From contig JAFGNV010000047.1 of assembly GCA_016926805.1 (NCBI GenBank), positions 1 through 43,115 on the forward strand: DNA of 43,115 nt. The letters run 5' to 3'. Source of the stretch: Anaerolineae bacterium. Its GTDB lineage: Bacteria; Chloroflexota; Anaerolineae; 4572-78; J111. The notes below the pieces were generated by a model that was not told the origin of the DNA, did no database searches, and saw only the letters and a program-made list of their open reading frames with translations. Of this stretch, positions 33,356 through 41,948 are shown one piece after another. A program made the position numbers and the translations under genes. Every line of letters begins with the position of its first letter. The stretch's first letter is position 1.

Positions 33356-33733
33356 TTACCGCATTCCCCGAATGATGTGGTAGACAGCTTTCACCCTGAA
33401 ATGCCTGTCTTCGCAAGCCAGAATAAACTTGTCGACCAAAGCGCGCATTGTTTCATCTGTTGATAACGAATAGATTGCGGTGTTATCCAAAATCTTTTTC
33501 TGCATGATGCCGCTTTCAACCAGGTCTTCCAGCTCCGGCCTGACTGCGTCGGTATTTCTGCCAGCGTACTTGGCAATATTCTCCACGGTGTCAGCAGTAT
33601 GAGGATTTTCGTAGAAGAATCTCACCAGGTCCCACTTGATAAAAGAGTTGACCTTTTTCTTGACAAAGTCAAGTAAAATGGGGTCCATATCATCCATCAG
33701 TCGAGTTGTGAAGTCATCGTTGTTCGCAGTCAA
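33356..33733 (-). CDS. Winged-helix DNA-binding protein paired with the KaiC-like ATPase
   Basis: An about 125-residue protein. Residues about 30-90 form a winged helix (WDLVRFFYENPHTADTVENIAKYAGRNTDAVRPELEDLVESGIMQ, then a wing IYSLSTDE). The C-terminal helix is basic (RHFRVKAVYHIIRGMR). A start at the TTG at 33733 is proposed, because AAGGAGG lies 8 nt before it; the longer frame from 33784 has no ribosome site. No effector domain is present, so ligand sensing must come from a partner. It is first in the minus-strand run that continues with the KaiC-like ATPase. Confidence 0.7.
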   Translation of the reverse strand: MTANNDDFTTRLMDDMDPILLDFVKKKVNSFIKWDLVRFFYENPHTADTVENIAKYAGRNTDAVRPELEDLVESGIMQKKILDNTAIYSLSTDETMRALVDKFILACEDRHFRVKAVYHIIRGMR

Positions 33734-34006
33734 AGTAATGCCCTCCTTTGACCAGGGATTTACATAAAATGAGTCCCCACCCATTAGAGTATGACCTTGC
33801 CAGAAGGTTTACTCCTTTCAGGATAAAGGGATGTATCTACAAGGTTGAGTTTTGTTTTTTAGGAGCTATGCCGAATAGACAGCCTGTGAAATAAGGAATT
33901 TCCGTCTTATCTTAGCATTAACACGCAGAAAATGCAACAGTATTTATGGGTTGTAGACACCATATCCTGGCGGGTTTTCGAGAGCCGACCAGAACTTCCC
34001 GGTGGG

Positions 34007-37000
34007 TTACCGCTTGCGCGCTCTGACTCGTTTCTTCTGTTCTCCGGCTGCTTTGGCCCCCTGCCTGCCCGGTGCAGATACTTTTGGCCCGCTTTTGCCA
34101 TTGCCTCCGGCCAAATCTGATTTCAGGTGGCAGTGTTTGTATTTTTTGCCGCTGCCACACCAACACGGATCATTTCGGCCCGGCGTTTTTTGAACCCGAA
34201 TAGGCGCAGGGGCCTGCCTGGTGGCGCCGGGTGTTTCGGCCTGCATGCGGCTGGCCGCGATGGCGTCGGGGTGCTGGGCCTGTAACTCTCGCGGACGCGG
34301 CGTTTCCACTTGAATGGCCGGGTGGTAAATCCGGCGTACCACCTCTTCTTGAATCGCTGCACGTAATTGGCCAAACATTTCGTAGGCTTCTTTTTGAAAA
34401 GCAACCAGCGGGTCTTGTTGGCCAAAGGCGCGCAGCCCAATACCCTGGCGTAACTCGTCCAGGGCCGTCAGGTGACGAACCCACAAGGTGCTCACAATTT
34501 GCAGCATCAATTGCTGTTCGGCCCGGCGCATCTCCTCCGAACCGAGAAACTTTTCCATTTCCTCGTAATTCTTCTCGGCCAGGTCCAGAAGTTGTTCCTC
34601 GATCTCTTCCGGCGAAAGCGCCTCCCAGGCTGTAGAGGTTACTGTGGGTGGAAGCGGCATAATGGTGCGGACGGCGCTGTGCAGGGCGGCCAGGTCCCAC
34701 TCGTCGGGTTCCTCGCTGGCCGTGAAATTTTGGACCAGCCCGGCCAGATGGGTTTCAATCATGCCCCGAATGCTGTCTTTTAAGTTGGTGCTGCTCAAAA
34801 TCCGCCGCCGTTCGGCGTAAATTACTTCGCGTTGCTGGTTGATTACGTCGTCGTATTTGAGCAGGTGTTTGCGGATGTCGAAATTGTGGCCCTCAACTTT
34901 GGTCTGCGCGTTTTCTATAGATTTGCTCACAATCCCGGCTTCAATGGGGATGTCGTCATCCACGCCAAAACGCTCCATTAAATTGGCCACATTTTGACCG
35001 CCAAAGCGCCGCATCAAATCATCTTGCAAAGAAACAAAAAAACGGCTAGAACCGGCGTCGCCCTGTCGGCCGGCCCGGCCCCGTAACTGGTTATCAATGC
35101 GCCGCGCCTCGTGACGTTCTGTGCCGACCACGTGCAGTCCCCCCAACGCTTTCACTTTTTGCTTGTCTTCCTCAACCATTTTGGTCCATTTGGCCAGGGT
35201 TTTTTCCCACAAATCCGGATCAATTTCGGTTAAATCCATGCCACGTTTGCGTAACTCGTCGCGGGCCAAACCTTCCGGGTTGCCGCCCAGTAAAATATCC
35301 ACCCCGCGCCCGGCCATGTTAGTGGCAATGGTCACCGAGCCGGGACGCCCGGCCTGGGCAATGATGTTGGCTTCGCGTTCGTGCTGTTTGGCGTTGAGCA
35401 CCTCGTGCTTCACTCCCTGTCGCTCTAACATTTTCGAGAGATATTCCGAGGTTTCAATGGCAATGGTGCCCACCAGCACCGGCTGACCTGCTTCTTGTCG
35501 GGTTTTGATTTCGTTGGCAATGGCCTTGAATTTGGCCTGCGGATTTTTGTAAATAACATCGGGGTAGTCGACCCGTTTGTAATAAAGCTCGTTATTATCC
35601 GGGTTGTGATAGGTGGTCATTACCACGCCATTCTCTTTATGCGTTTCTTCAACCAGCTCACCCTGCATGGCCCGATATTCCACGTTGGTGGGCAGCACGC
35701 TCACTTCTAGCTTGTAAATGTTGCCAAACTCTTCGGCTTCGGTTTCGGCCGTACCTGTCATTCCGGCCAGTTTGTTGTACATCCGGAAAAAGTTCTGGAA
35801 GGTGATGGTGGCCCAGGTGAAACTCTCGTGGCGCACGCTCACGCCTTCTTTGGCCTCAATGGCCTGGTGCAACCCCTCGCTGTAACGCCGACCGTGCATC
35901 AGGCGTCCGGTGAACTCGTCGACAATGATGACCTCGCCGTTTTGCACCACATAATCCACATCGAGTTTAAACAGAACGTTGGCGCGGAGGGCATTATCCA
36001 GGTAAGGGGTCATCGCCGCGCTTTCACCTTCATACAGGTTTTCCACGCCCAGCGCTCTTTCAATTTTTTCAATGCCGCGTTCGGTCAGATAAACCACGCG
36101 CGATTTTTCGTCAACCACGTAGTCGCCGTCCGGTTCCACGCCTTCGGCCTCAACACTTTCTTTGCTGCTGGGTTTTAAGGGTCGGACGAGTTGGGCAAAT
36201 TTCTGGTACAGTTCGCTGCTTTCCTCGGCCTGGCCGGAGATAATCAACGGCGTGCGGGCCTCGTCAATCAGGATGTTGTCCACCTCATCGATGATGCCAT
36301 AGTGCAGTTCTTGCTGGGTGGTCAGGCGTAAATCGGGCACCATATTATCGCGCAGGTAGTCGAAGCCGAATTCGTTGTTGGTGCCGTAGGTGATGTCGCA
36401 GGCGTAGGCTTCGCGACGGGTGATGGGTTCCAAATGTTGGTAACGGTCGTCCTCGTTGTGATAATTGGGATTGTATTTGAATGAGGCTTTATCCACCCCG
36501 CCATTTCCCGCGCTTTCGATGACGGCCACGCTCAGGCCCAAGAGATGATAGATCGGCCCCATCCATTGACAGCCGTATTTGGCCAGGTAATCGTTTACCG
36601 TAATCAGGTGCGCCCCGCGGCCCATTAAGGCGTTGAGCGCCAACGGCATGGTGGCAACCAGGGTTTTACCCTCGCCGGTGCGCATTTCAACCACGCGTCC
36701 TTGATGCAGCAACGCCCCCCCCACAATTTGCACGTCGTAATGAACCAGGCCAATGGTCCGTCGGCTGGCCTCGCGCGCGGCAGCAAACACCTGGGGTTGA
36801 ATCTCGGCCAGCAATTCGTCTTCCAGGCGGAGCAAACGCTTTTCGGCCTGTTCCAATTGGACTTGTAACCGCTGGCGCTCGCCCCGAACCGTCTCGGTGA
36901 CTTGTTGCTGCAAGTTTTTCACTTCGGCTCGTTGTTCAGCCGTGGCCTCGGCCAGGTGTTGGCGGAAATTGGCCATCATCTGCCGCAGTTCAGCGTCGCT

Positions 37001-37114
37001 TTTGCGTTTCATGTCGTCGGCCAGCGCGTTGACTTCTTCAACCAGGGGCGTGAAATTTTTGATTTCTTTCTGGTGTGGGTCGCCAAAAACGCTTTTTAAG
37101 ACGCTCTTAAACAT
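34007..37114 (-). CDS. secA: Preprotein translocase ATPase SecA
   Basis: Motor of Sec-dependent protein export. The 1035-residue protein starts MFKSVLKSVFGDPHQ (AGGAG upstream). Walker A is MRTGEGKT at 144-151, the DEVDNILIDEARTPLIISG Walker B region follows, with the MTGTAETEAEEF and QLRGRAGRQGD helicase motifs, and a C-terminal zinc SEC-C motif NDPCWCGSGKKYKHCH. Between the N-terminal helix and the nucleotide-binding domain there is a charged coiled-coil insertion of about 40 residues (about 56-100, Glu/Gln/Arg rich) absent from E. coli SecA. The very C-terminal tail after SEC-C is basic. It stands alone; no translocon genes adjoin. Confidence 0.97.
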   Translation of the reverse strand: MFKSVLKSVFGDPHQKEIKNFTPLVEEVNALADDMKRKSDAELRQMMANFRQHLAEATAEQRAEVKNLQQQVTETVRGERQRLQVQLEQAEKRLLRLEDELLAEIQPQVFAAAREASRRTIGLVHYDVQIVGGALLHQGRVVEMRTGEGKTLVATMPLALNALMGRGAHLITVNDYLAKYGCQWMGPIYHLLGLSVAVIESAGNGGVDKASFKYNPNYHNEDDRYQHLEPITRREAYACDITYGTNNEFGFDYLRDNMVPDLRLTTQQELHYGIIDEVDNILIDEARTPLIISGQAEESSELYQKFAQLVRPLKPSSKESVEAEGVEPDGDYVVDEKSRVVYLTERGIEKIERALGVENLYEGESAAMTPYLDNALRANVLFKLDVDYVVQNGEVIIVDEFTGRLMHGRRYSEGLHQAIEAKEGVSVRHESFTWATITFQNFFRMYNKLAGMTGTAETEAEEFGNIYKLEVSVLPTNVEYRAMQGELVEETHKENGVVMTTYHNPDNNELYYKRVDYPDVIYKNPQAKFKAIANEIKTRQEAGQPVLVGTIAIETSEYLSKMLERQGVKHEVLNAKQHEREANIIAQAGRPGSVTIATNMAGRGVDILLGGNPEGLARDELRKRGMDLTEIDPDLWEKTLAKWTKMVEEDKQKVKALGGLHVVGTERHEARRIDNQLRGRAGRQGDAGSSRFFVSLQDDLMRRFGGQNVANLMERFGVDDDIPIEAGIVSKSIENAQTKVEGHNFDIRKHLLKYDDVINQQREVIYAERRRILSSTNLKDSIRGMIETHLAGLVQNFTASEEPDEWDLAALHSAVRTIMPLPPTVTSTAWEALSPEEIEEQLLDLAEKNYEEMEKFLGSEEMRRAEQQLMLQIVSTLWVRHLTALDELRQGIGLRAFGQQDPLVAFQKEAYEMFGQLRAAIQEEVVRRIYHPAIQVETPRPRELQAQHPDAIAASRMQAETPGATRQAPAPIRVQKTPGRNDPCWCGSGKKYKHCHLKSDLAGGNGKSGPKVSAPGRQGAKAAGEQKKRVRARKR

Positions 37115-37224
37115 AATCTGTTTGACTCCTATCCGTCCGGTATCCAGCGTAACACACAGTAGATTGTACCACAATCGGTGGTACTACCCAAGAACCGAAA
37201 ACGAGTTCACATTTGAGAAAGGGC

Positions 37225-38463
37225 TTATCCTGAGTTTCTGGGGTGGGTTTGTCGGCGGGGATCGTTTTGTTGGTAGACTCGTTCAAGCTGGGGCACCAAT
37301 CTGTCCCATCCGTAATTGGCCCGGGCAAATGACTCTCCGGCTGCGCCTAATCTCATCCGGCGGGCCGGATTGTCGAGCAAATCGAGGACTTCCCGGGCAA
37401 AGTCTTCCGGCTCATCGGCCAGAAGCAACTCCTGCCCATTAACCACCGGGAATCCTTCGGCGCCAACAGTAGTTGCCACAATAGCCTTGCGCATGGCCAT
37501 GGCTTCCAGTATTTTCAGCCGGGTGCCGCCGCCAACCCGCAACGGAACTACGTATACCGTTGCCCCGGCAAGATAAGGCGTTATGTCGTCTACGTAGCCG
37601 GTAATGACAATATTGGGGTTGTGGCGCAACCCGTCCAGCCGGGGGTGAGGCCGCTGGCCGACAATGGCAAAAGTGGTGTGGGGACGTTTGGCCTGAATCA
37701 GCGGCAGCACCTGGCGGCCAAACCAGAGGGCAGCATCGATGTTGGGCCGGAAGTCCATTTTGCCGGTAAAAACCAGGTCGTGGTGAATAGGCGTTCCTTT
37801 GAATTGGCCGAACAAGTTTAGGTCTACTCCATTGGGAACTACCGTCATGGGCGCGTCGGGAGCCACATCGCGCAACACAACTTTATCGGGAGCAGACATG
37901 GCGATAGTGTGGTCAACGCGGTGCAGTAGATCGGCCTCATATCGCCGCAAGCGATGCCATTGCACCCAGCTATAGGCGGCGGCGGGCCAGCGAGCCGGAT
38001 TTTTGATGTCGGCCAGAAAGGCTCGCTTTTGCAGAATCCATTCGGCGTTGTGCGCGTCGTAAATAATCAGGGGGCGGGGTTGGGCGGCGGCGATGGTGGG
38101 CAGGTAAGGGGTCATCTCAATGCCTTCAATTTCTACTACATCAAACGATTCCCGGCGGAGGTGCCAGGCCAACCGTTCCTCAAAATCAGGTGACCAGAGC
38201 CGCCAACTCATATCGGGACGGGAGGTGGTCAGCATCTGACGCAGCCGGAGGCTGGTGCTGCGTTGGGGTACGGGTATCATTTCAATCCATTTGCACAGGT
38301 CGGGCAGGGGGCCAGGGTTGCCCGGGTGTTGGTCGGGTTCTAAAAAAGTAAGCAGGCAAACAGTGTGCCGCCGGGTTAATTCTTTGACCAGATTGAAGTT
38401 GCGCAGGGTTGTACCCTGGTGCGGGGGGTAGGGACGTTGGGGAGTTAACAGTAAAATATGCAT
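37225..38463 (-). CDS. Glycosyltransferase family 4 protein
   Basis: A 412-residue GT-B enzyme starting MHILLLTPQRPYPPHQGTTLR. The C-terminal donor-binding region has VVPNGVDLNLFGQF and VVPLRVGGGTRLKILEAMAMRKAIVATTVGAEGF, the E-x7-E-like signature of retaining GT4 enzymes. A longer frame to 38592 overlaps the neighbouring gene and is unlikely. The gene lies 71 nt downstream of another GT4 gene and probably shares its transcript. The pair suggests synthesis of a surface glycan, exopolysaccharide or glycolipid; donor and acceptor are unknown. Confidence 0.85.
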   Translation of the reverse strand: MHILLLTPQRPYPPHQGTTLRNFNLVKELTRRHTVCLLTFLEPDQHPGNPGPLPDLCKWIEMIPVPQRSTSLRLRQMLTTSRPDMSWRLWSPDFEERLAWHLRRESFDVVEIEGIEMTPYLPTIAAAQPRPLIIYDAHNAEWILQKRAFLADIKNPARWPAAAYSWVQWHRLRRYEADLLHRVDHTIAMSAPDKVVLRDVAPDAPMTVVPNGVDLNLFGQFKGTPIHHDLVFTGKMDFRPNIDAALWFGRQVLPLIQAKRPHTTFAIVGQRPHPRLDGLRHNPNIVITGYVDDITPYLAGATVYVVPLRVGGGTRLKILEAMAMRKAIVATTVGAEGFPVVNGQELLLADEPEDFAREVLDLLDNPARRMRLGAAGESFARANYGWDRLVPQLERVYQQNDPRRQTHPRNSG

Positions 38464-38534
38464 GTCTCGGCGAATGGGCGAGTCAGCGAAGGAACGATTA
38501 TTTTTATCGCTGAGGTGCCGACTCGCTGGTTTCT

Positions 38535-39647
38535 CTACTGTTTTCCTATCTTGTGATAAATCTCGAGCGTCTTTTTGGCCGTCTCTTTCCATGAGAATTT
38601 TTGGGCGCGCTTGAAGCCTTTTTGAATTAAATCTTGCTGCAATTCTTTTTCAGTTAGCGCGCGCCACATGGCCACGGTCAGCCCGTCGATGTCGTGGGGG
38701 TCAACCATCAGGGCGGCGTCGCCAACCACTTCGGGCAAGGCCGAGGTGTTGGAGACAATCACCGGGGTGCCGCAGTTCATCGCTTCCAGAGGGGTCAAAC
38801 CAAAGCCTTCATAAAATGAAGGATGAACCAGCAGGTCAGCCGCGTTATAGAGGTAAACCAGGTCTTCCGAGGGAACGCGTCCTAAAAAAGCCACATGTTT
38901 ATCCAGGTTTAACCGGTCAGTCGTTTGGTAGACTTCTTCCCATAACCATCCCTTTGAACCGGCCAGGACCAAAACTTCATCCCGTTTGTATTCGTCACGC
39001 AGCCGGCGGTAGGCTTGCAACAGTCCAGGTAGGTTTTTGCGCGGTTCGATGGTGCTAACAAACAGAATAAACTGGTTATCCAGCTTATATTTCTCTCTAG
39101 CCACGCGTTGGGCTTCTGTTTTGGGGATGGGCCGGTAAACGGGATTGGCCGCCTCATGGATAACCGTGATCTTTTTTTCCGGCACGCCCAGCATGTTGAT
39201 GCTGTCGTGTTTGGTAGTTTCAGAAACGGCAATAATGTGGTCGGTATTGCGCCAGGCGTGATCGATTTGGCCGTAATAGCGGGCGCTTTCTTTGGTAAGA
39301 AAATGAGGATACAACAAAAAGGCTAAATCGTGGATGGTAATGACCGATTTGCACTTGCGCCGAAAGGGCGGAATGAAATCCGGGCTGTGGAGCAGGTCTA
39401 ATCCCAATCGCCTGATTTCAAAACTCAGCGCAGGCTGCTCAAAGCGATTATGGCTGGGTGTCCACAGAGATTTTCGCTCAAAGCCGTTACTATAGATAAT
39501 AGAAGATTTGTCTTTTCTGCTTTGTAACAAGATGAATCTATCGTCATTGAGTTCAAGGCTGGCCAGCGCCTCGGTAAGTTGTAGAATATATTGACCAATT
39601 CCCGCTCGATTATAGAATACCAGTCGTGCGTCAATCCCAATGCGCAT
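38535..39647 (-). CDS. Glycosyltransferase family 4 protein (mannosyltransferase-like)
   Basis: A 370-residue GT-B enzyme. The N-terminus MRIGIDARLVFYNRAGIGQYILQL and HDLAFLLYPHF are typical of GT4 enzymes of polysaccharide operons. The donor domain shows FVSTIEPRKNLPGLLQAYRRL and HPSFYEGFGLTPLEAMNCGTPVIVSNTSALPEV, with the paired Glu residues. AAGGAAAG precedes the start. It is the first gene after the leader containing a terminator. Likely substrates are nucleotide sugars such as GDP-mannose, by family only. Confidence 0.9.
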   Translation of the reverse strand: MRIGIDARLVFYNRAGIGQYILQLTEALASLELNDDRFILLQSRKDKSSIIYSNGFERKSLWTPSHNRFEQPALSFEIRRLGLDLLHSPDFIPPFRRKCKSVITIHDLAFLLYPHFLTKESARYYGQIDHAWRNTDHIIAVSETTKHDSINMLGVPEKKITVIHEAANPVYRPIPKTEAQRVAREKYKLDNQFILFVSTIEPRKNLPGLLQAYRRLRDEYKRDEVLVLAGSKGWLWEEVYQTTDRLNLDKHVAFLGRVPSEDLVYLYNAADLLVHPSFYEGFGLTPLEAMNCGTPVIVSNTSALPEVVGDAALMVDPHDIDGLTVAMWRALTEKELQQDLIQKGFKRAQKFSWKETAKKTLEIYHKIGKQ

Positions 39648-39770
39648 TACCAGCTTTCCTTCCTTACAACCTTACCAGGTATCTTCTTCCCAATTTCGGG
39701 TGAATTACTCTCGGAACGATGGGCTTTTCTCCTCCGATGATCAAGAAGCTACCTGCCTAAAAAAATAAAA

Positions 39771-39805
39771 GCCCCCTATTCCTGCCTGACGCTGGCATAG
39801 GGGGC
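39771..39805 (-). terminator. Intrinsic terminator in the glycosyltransferase leader
   Basis: On the minus strand GCCCCCTAT pairs with ATAGGGGGC (9 bp), followed by TTTTATTTTTTT. It begins about 10 nt after the predicted transcription start, so most transcripts from that promoter may end as a short RNA of about 50 nt. Confidence 0.8.
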
Positions 39806-39821
39806 ACCGTTGACCCTGTAT

Positions 39822-39850
39822 AATATACCACCGATTCAGATCAAGGTCAA
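39822..39850 (-). promoter_or_regulatory. Promoter upstream of the leader terminator
   Basis: On the minus strand, TTGACC (39845-39850), 17-bp spacer, TATATT (39822-39827). The expected start is near 39815. It is about 170 nt upstream of the glycosyltransferase ATG, with the terminator between. Confidence 0.6.
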
Positions 39851-39905
39851 AATGAGCAAATTGTCTTGCCGGGTTTATTTTTGGTAAAGCCTGGTTTTAT
39901 GACAA

Positions 39906-39993
39906 GGGTGCGTCCAGAATTTTAGGAAAGCACAGGGGGGAATTGGGGGGATACCCCCCCACCCCCAGTCCTCCTAAAATGTCGGACACACCC
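39906..39993. mobile_element. Miniature inverted-repeat element, 88 bp, with 9-bp target duplication
   Basis: Left end GGGTGCGTCCAGAATTTTAG and right end CTAAAATGTCGGACACACCC are near complements. The direct repeat TTATGACAA flanks it exactly at 39897-39905 and 39994-40002. The interior is a G-run/C-run hairpin (GGGGGGATACCCCCCC). It is closely similar at its ends to the 37-bp and 80-bp elements in this window. Confidence 0.85.
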
Positions 39994-40093
39994 TTATGAC
40001 AAGAATTTGGTGATTACCCATAAGTTCCTCCTTCTCGAGGGAAGGGATAGAGGAACAAGAAAGAGATGGTGGCTACAGTCTTGAAGATAGCGC

Positions 40094-41393
40094 TCAAGCC
40101 ACGTAACACGAGATAAGGGCCATCAAGATCATGGATAAGCCCAGTTTGCCTCCTAACTCACGTATCCAACGAACAGCCCGTCGGGGCCAGGTGTCGATGA
40201 GATAGAAGACGAATTGAGCGGCGGCCAAGACCAAGAAAAACAGACGTTTCATGCGTTCCAGGGTTTGTACTCGCATATCTTCGACATCCAGGCCTTGTTC
40301 TTGATCAAAGCGATAACCGTGTTCAATACGTGAACGTAAGCGCCAGTCATCATAGACACACCGGGCCTCATGGACCGAATGGAGGGGGACGTTGGTGAGC
40401 AAGACCAGGCTGTGGTCCATATCGACATCGTAAGCGACCAGAGCCCACAAACGTTGATGGGTGGTGGGTAAACGGAGTGGGAACCAGCCGACTTTGATGG
40501 TGGCGAAACGGGTTTTACGGGCATGAGTAAAGGTGACATGAAAGGTATGAGTAAACCAGACGACATCAACCAAATCCTGTAAGCTTTCTCGTTCCCAGCG
40601 GTCTAAACGTTCGTTGTAAACTTCAACGATCCGTTCCAGGTGAGAAGCACGGATAACAAATTCGTCATCAGCTATACTCAACAGCGTCATAAAATAACAC
40701 AAATCCGCAGAGAATCTTGTTACTTTTTAATGCTGTTGAGTATAGTTCGGCAAACAGCTTTTGGTCGTCCAGACCGGCATCGGTTACAAAACGCAGTCGA
40801 TACTCCGGCAATAGGCTCCGGGTGGCCCTAATCGTTTGCTTGATTTCGAGACTTTCACTGATAAAGTCGGTGGTGTAGGGAAAACCAGTTGGCATAGGTC
40901 ACGGCCGGAACTCTGGTATTGACCACCGAGGCCGTGATGGCCGGATAACCTGATGTCAAACGGGCTTGACCATTGAGTTGAGGCGGGGTGCTTTTGTAGA
41001 CCGTACTCACCCCTTCCTATACGGCTTTTCAAAATTGACCGGATCAAGGGCGACCACAGCGTAGAATGGGTCTTCGACCTGAACGTTCGCCCGAGATATA
41101 GCATACAGACCATCACCCAATTCTTGATGAGTGAAACGATCATTGCCCCAAAAACGATACACCCGTTTGGCGGCAGCCCATACCCCGCTTTCGGTACGAG
41201 CTATGGTTTGGGCCATGTGGGTCACCACTGGCGTTTCGCTGCCAATAATCCCTCGAACCGCCAATGGCACCACTTGTTGCAACCGTTTATCGGGCAAGAC
41301 CTTCATCATTGGATTGAGAAATGGATGCAGACTATTTTCTAATTCTATCACCGGTAATTTGTCCAGTACCGCTTTTACGGCTATATCTATCAT
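40094..41393 (-). pseudogene. DDE transposase, disrupted
   Basis: Reading from the ATG at 41393 (AAGGAG upstream), the pieces join to one transposase of about 410 residues: MIDIAVKAVLDKLPVIELEN...FYAVVALDPVNFEKPYR (first Asp), then VSTVYKSTPPQLNGQARLTS, then DFISESLEIKQ...LRFVTDAGLDDQKLFAEL (second Asp), then ADDEFVIRASHLERIVEVYN...RSRIEHGYRFDQEQG (Glu) to SCYVA. Frames change near 41010 and near 40895 (an extra C in TTTTCCC), consistent with small indels. The third break is the 68-bp insertion at 40675-40742; deleting it with one TA restores AEL-ADDEF exactly. Confidence 0.85.
40675..40742. mobile_element. IS630-related miniature element (68 bp) at a duplicated TA
   Basis: Ends are TACTCAACAGCGTCATAAAA and, on the complement, TACTCAACAGCATTAAAAAG, flanked by TA on both sides (40673-40674, 40743-40744). 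They match the ends of the neighbouring IS630 element (TACTCGACGGCATCAT / TACTGGACAGCATAAA). It has no coding capacity. Confidence 0.85.
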
Positions 41394-41474
41394 GAGCTTC
41401 GTCTCCTTGTGATGGAGTGGCTTTGATCACCATTATCTTATCACAAAGACGAAGTTTTTTCCTTACTTTTAAAA

Positions 41475-41948
41475 ATGTGGGTAATCACCAAGCTTATTGA
41501 ATTAGCTCAAGAAGAATTCGCTGATTGTGCGGAGGATGCGGCGGATTTCAATCTTAAGGTTTACCTCCAAGAGGTAGCTTTGTTGACCGATTATCTTAAT
41601 GGTTTGGCTCCTCATTCTGAGTTGTTTGCTGTCAACTTGAACTGCGAATTTGAGGAAGCTAAATGTATCTTGACCCTCACCCCAAATGGTCTTGTGGTTG
41701 ACCAGTGGGAGGAGAACGAAGATTTTGTCTGGCCGATTCTAGACTCAACTGACCCAGAAGACCCAGACGAGCCAGTTGAACAGATGGAGCGGTTATCAAA
41801 CATTGGTGAAGAAATTCCCATCAATGATCTAATTCTCTACCGTACATTTTTAATCTATCCACGCCAAAGCGAAAGGGATATGGAAGTCATTATTGAGAAA
41901 ATGATCTATACTCGACGGCATCATAAAGTACCATTATCGAAGGTTTGA
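41475..41948 (+). CDS. Acidic hypothetical protein trapped between two insertion sequences
   Basis: A 157-residue frame with strongly acidic composition (LDSTDPEDPDEPVEQMERL) and a middle that looks like genuine coding sequence (LFAVNLNCEFEEAKCILTLTPNGLVVDQW). Its first codons (MWVITK) lie in the terminal repeat of the left IS, with no ribosome site. Its last 12 codons come from the IS630 element: without that element the frame would read EKMI and stop at TAA. It is therefore a 5'-replaced, 3'-extended remnant of about 140 native codons. It is not recognised as a known family and may not be expressed. Confidence 0.4.
   Translation: MWVITKLIELAQEEFADCAEDAADFNLKVYLQEVALLTDYLNGLAPHSELFAVNLNCEFEEAKCILTLTPNGLVVDQWEENEDFVWPILDSTDPEDPDEPVEQMERLSNIGEEIPINDLILYRTFLIYPRQSERDMEVIIEKMIYTRRHHKVPLSKV

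Larger units (their letters stand above)
39648..40093. other. Intergenic region upstream of the glycosyltransferases
   Basis: The 446-bp gap contains, on the minus strand, a promoter (39822-39850) followed by a hairpin-T-run terminator (39771-39805), and further out an 88-bp miniature element (39906-39993) and the left end of a DDE insertion sequence (40007). No coding frame seen. Confidence 0.65.
40007..41489 (-). mobile_element. DDE insertion sequence (IS4/IS701-like), inactivated
   Basis: Terminal inverted repeats TTGGTGATTACCCA (40007-40020) and its complement (41476-41489) enclose one transposase gene, about 1.48 kb in total. No matching target duplication is visible, so the flanks may have been rearranged. 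The transposase has two single-base frame disruptions and an inserted miniature element. Confidence 0.8.

Noticed and set aside
33785-34006. Short frames between the winged-helix gene and secA
   Set aside because: They are antisense or out of frame with the secA 3' end, lack ribosome sites and show no protein-like conservation pattern.
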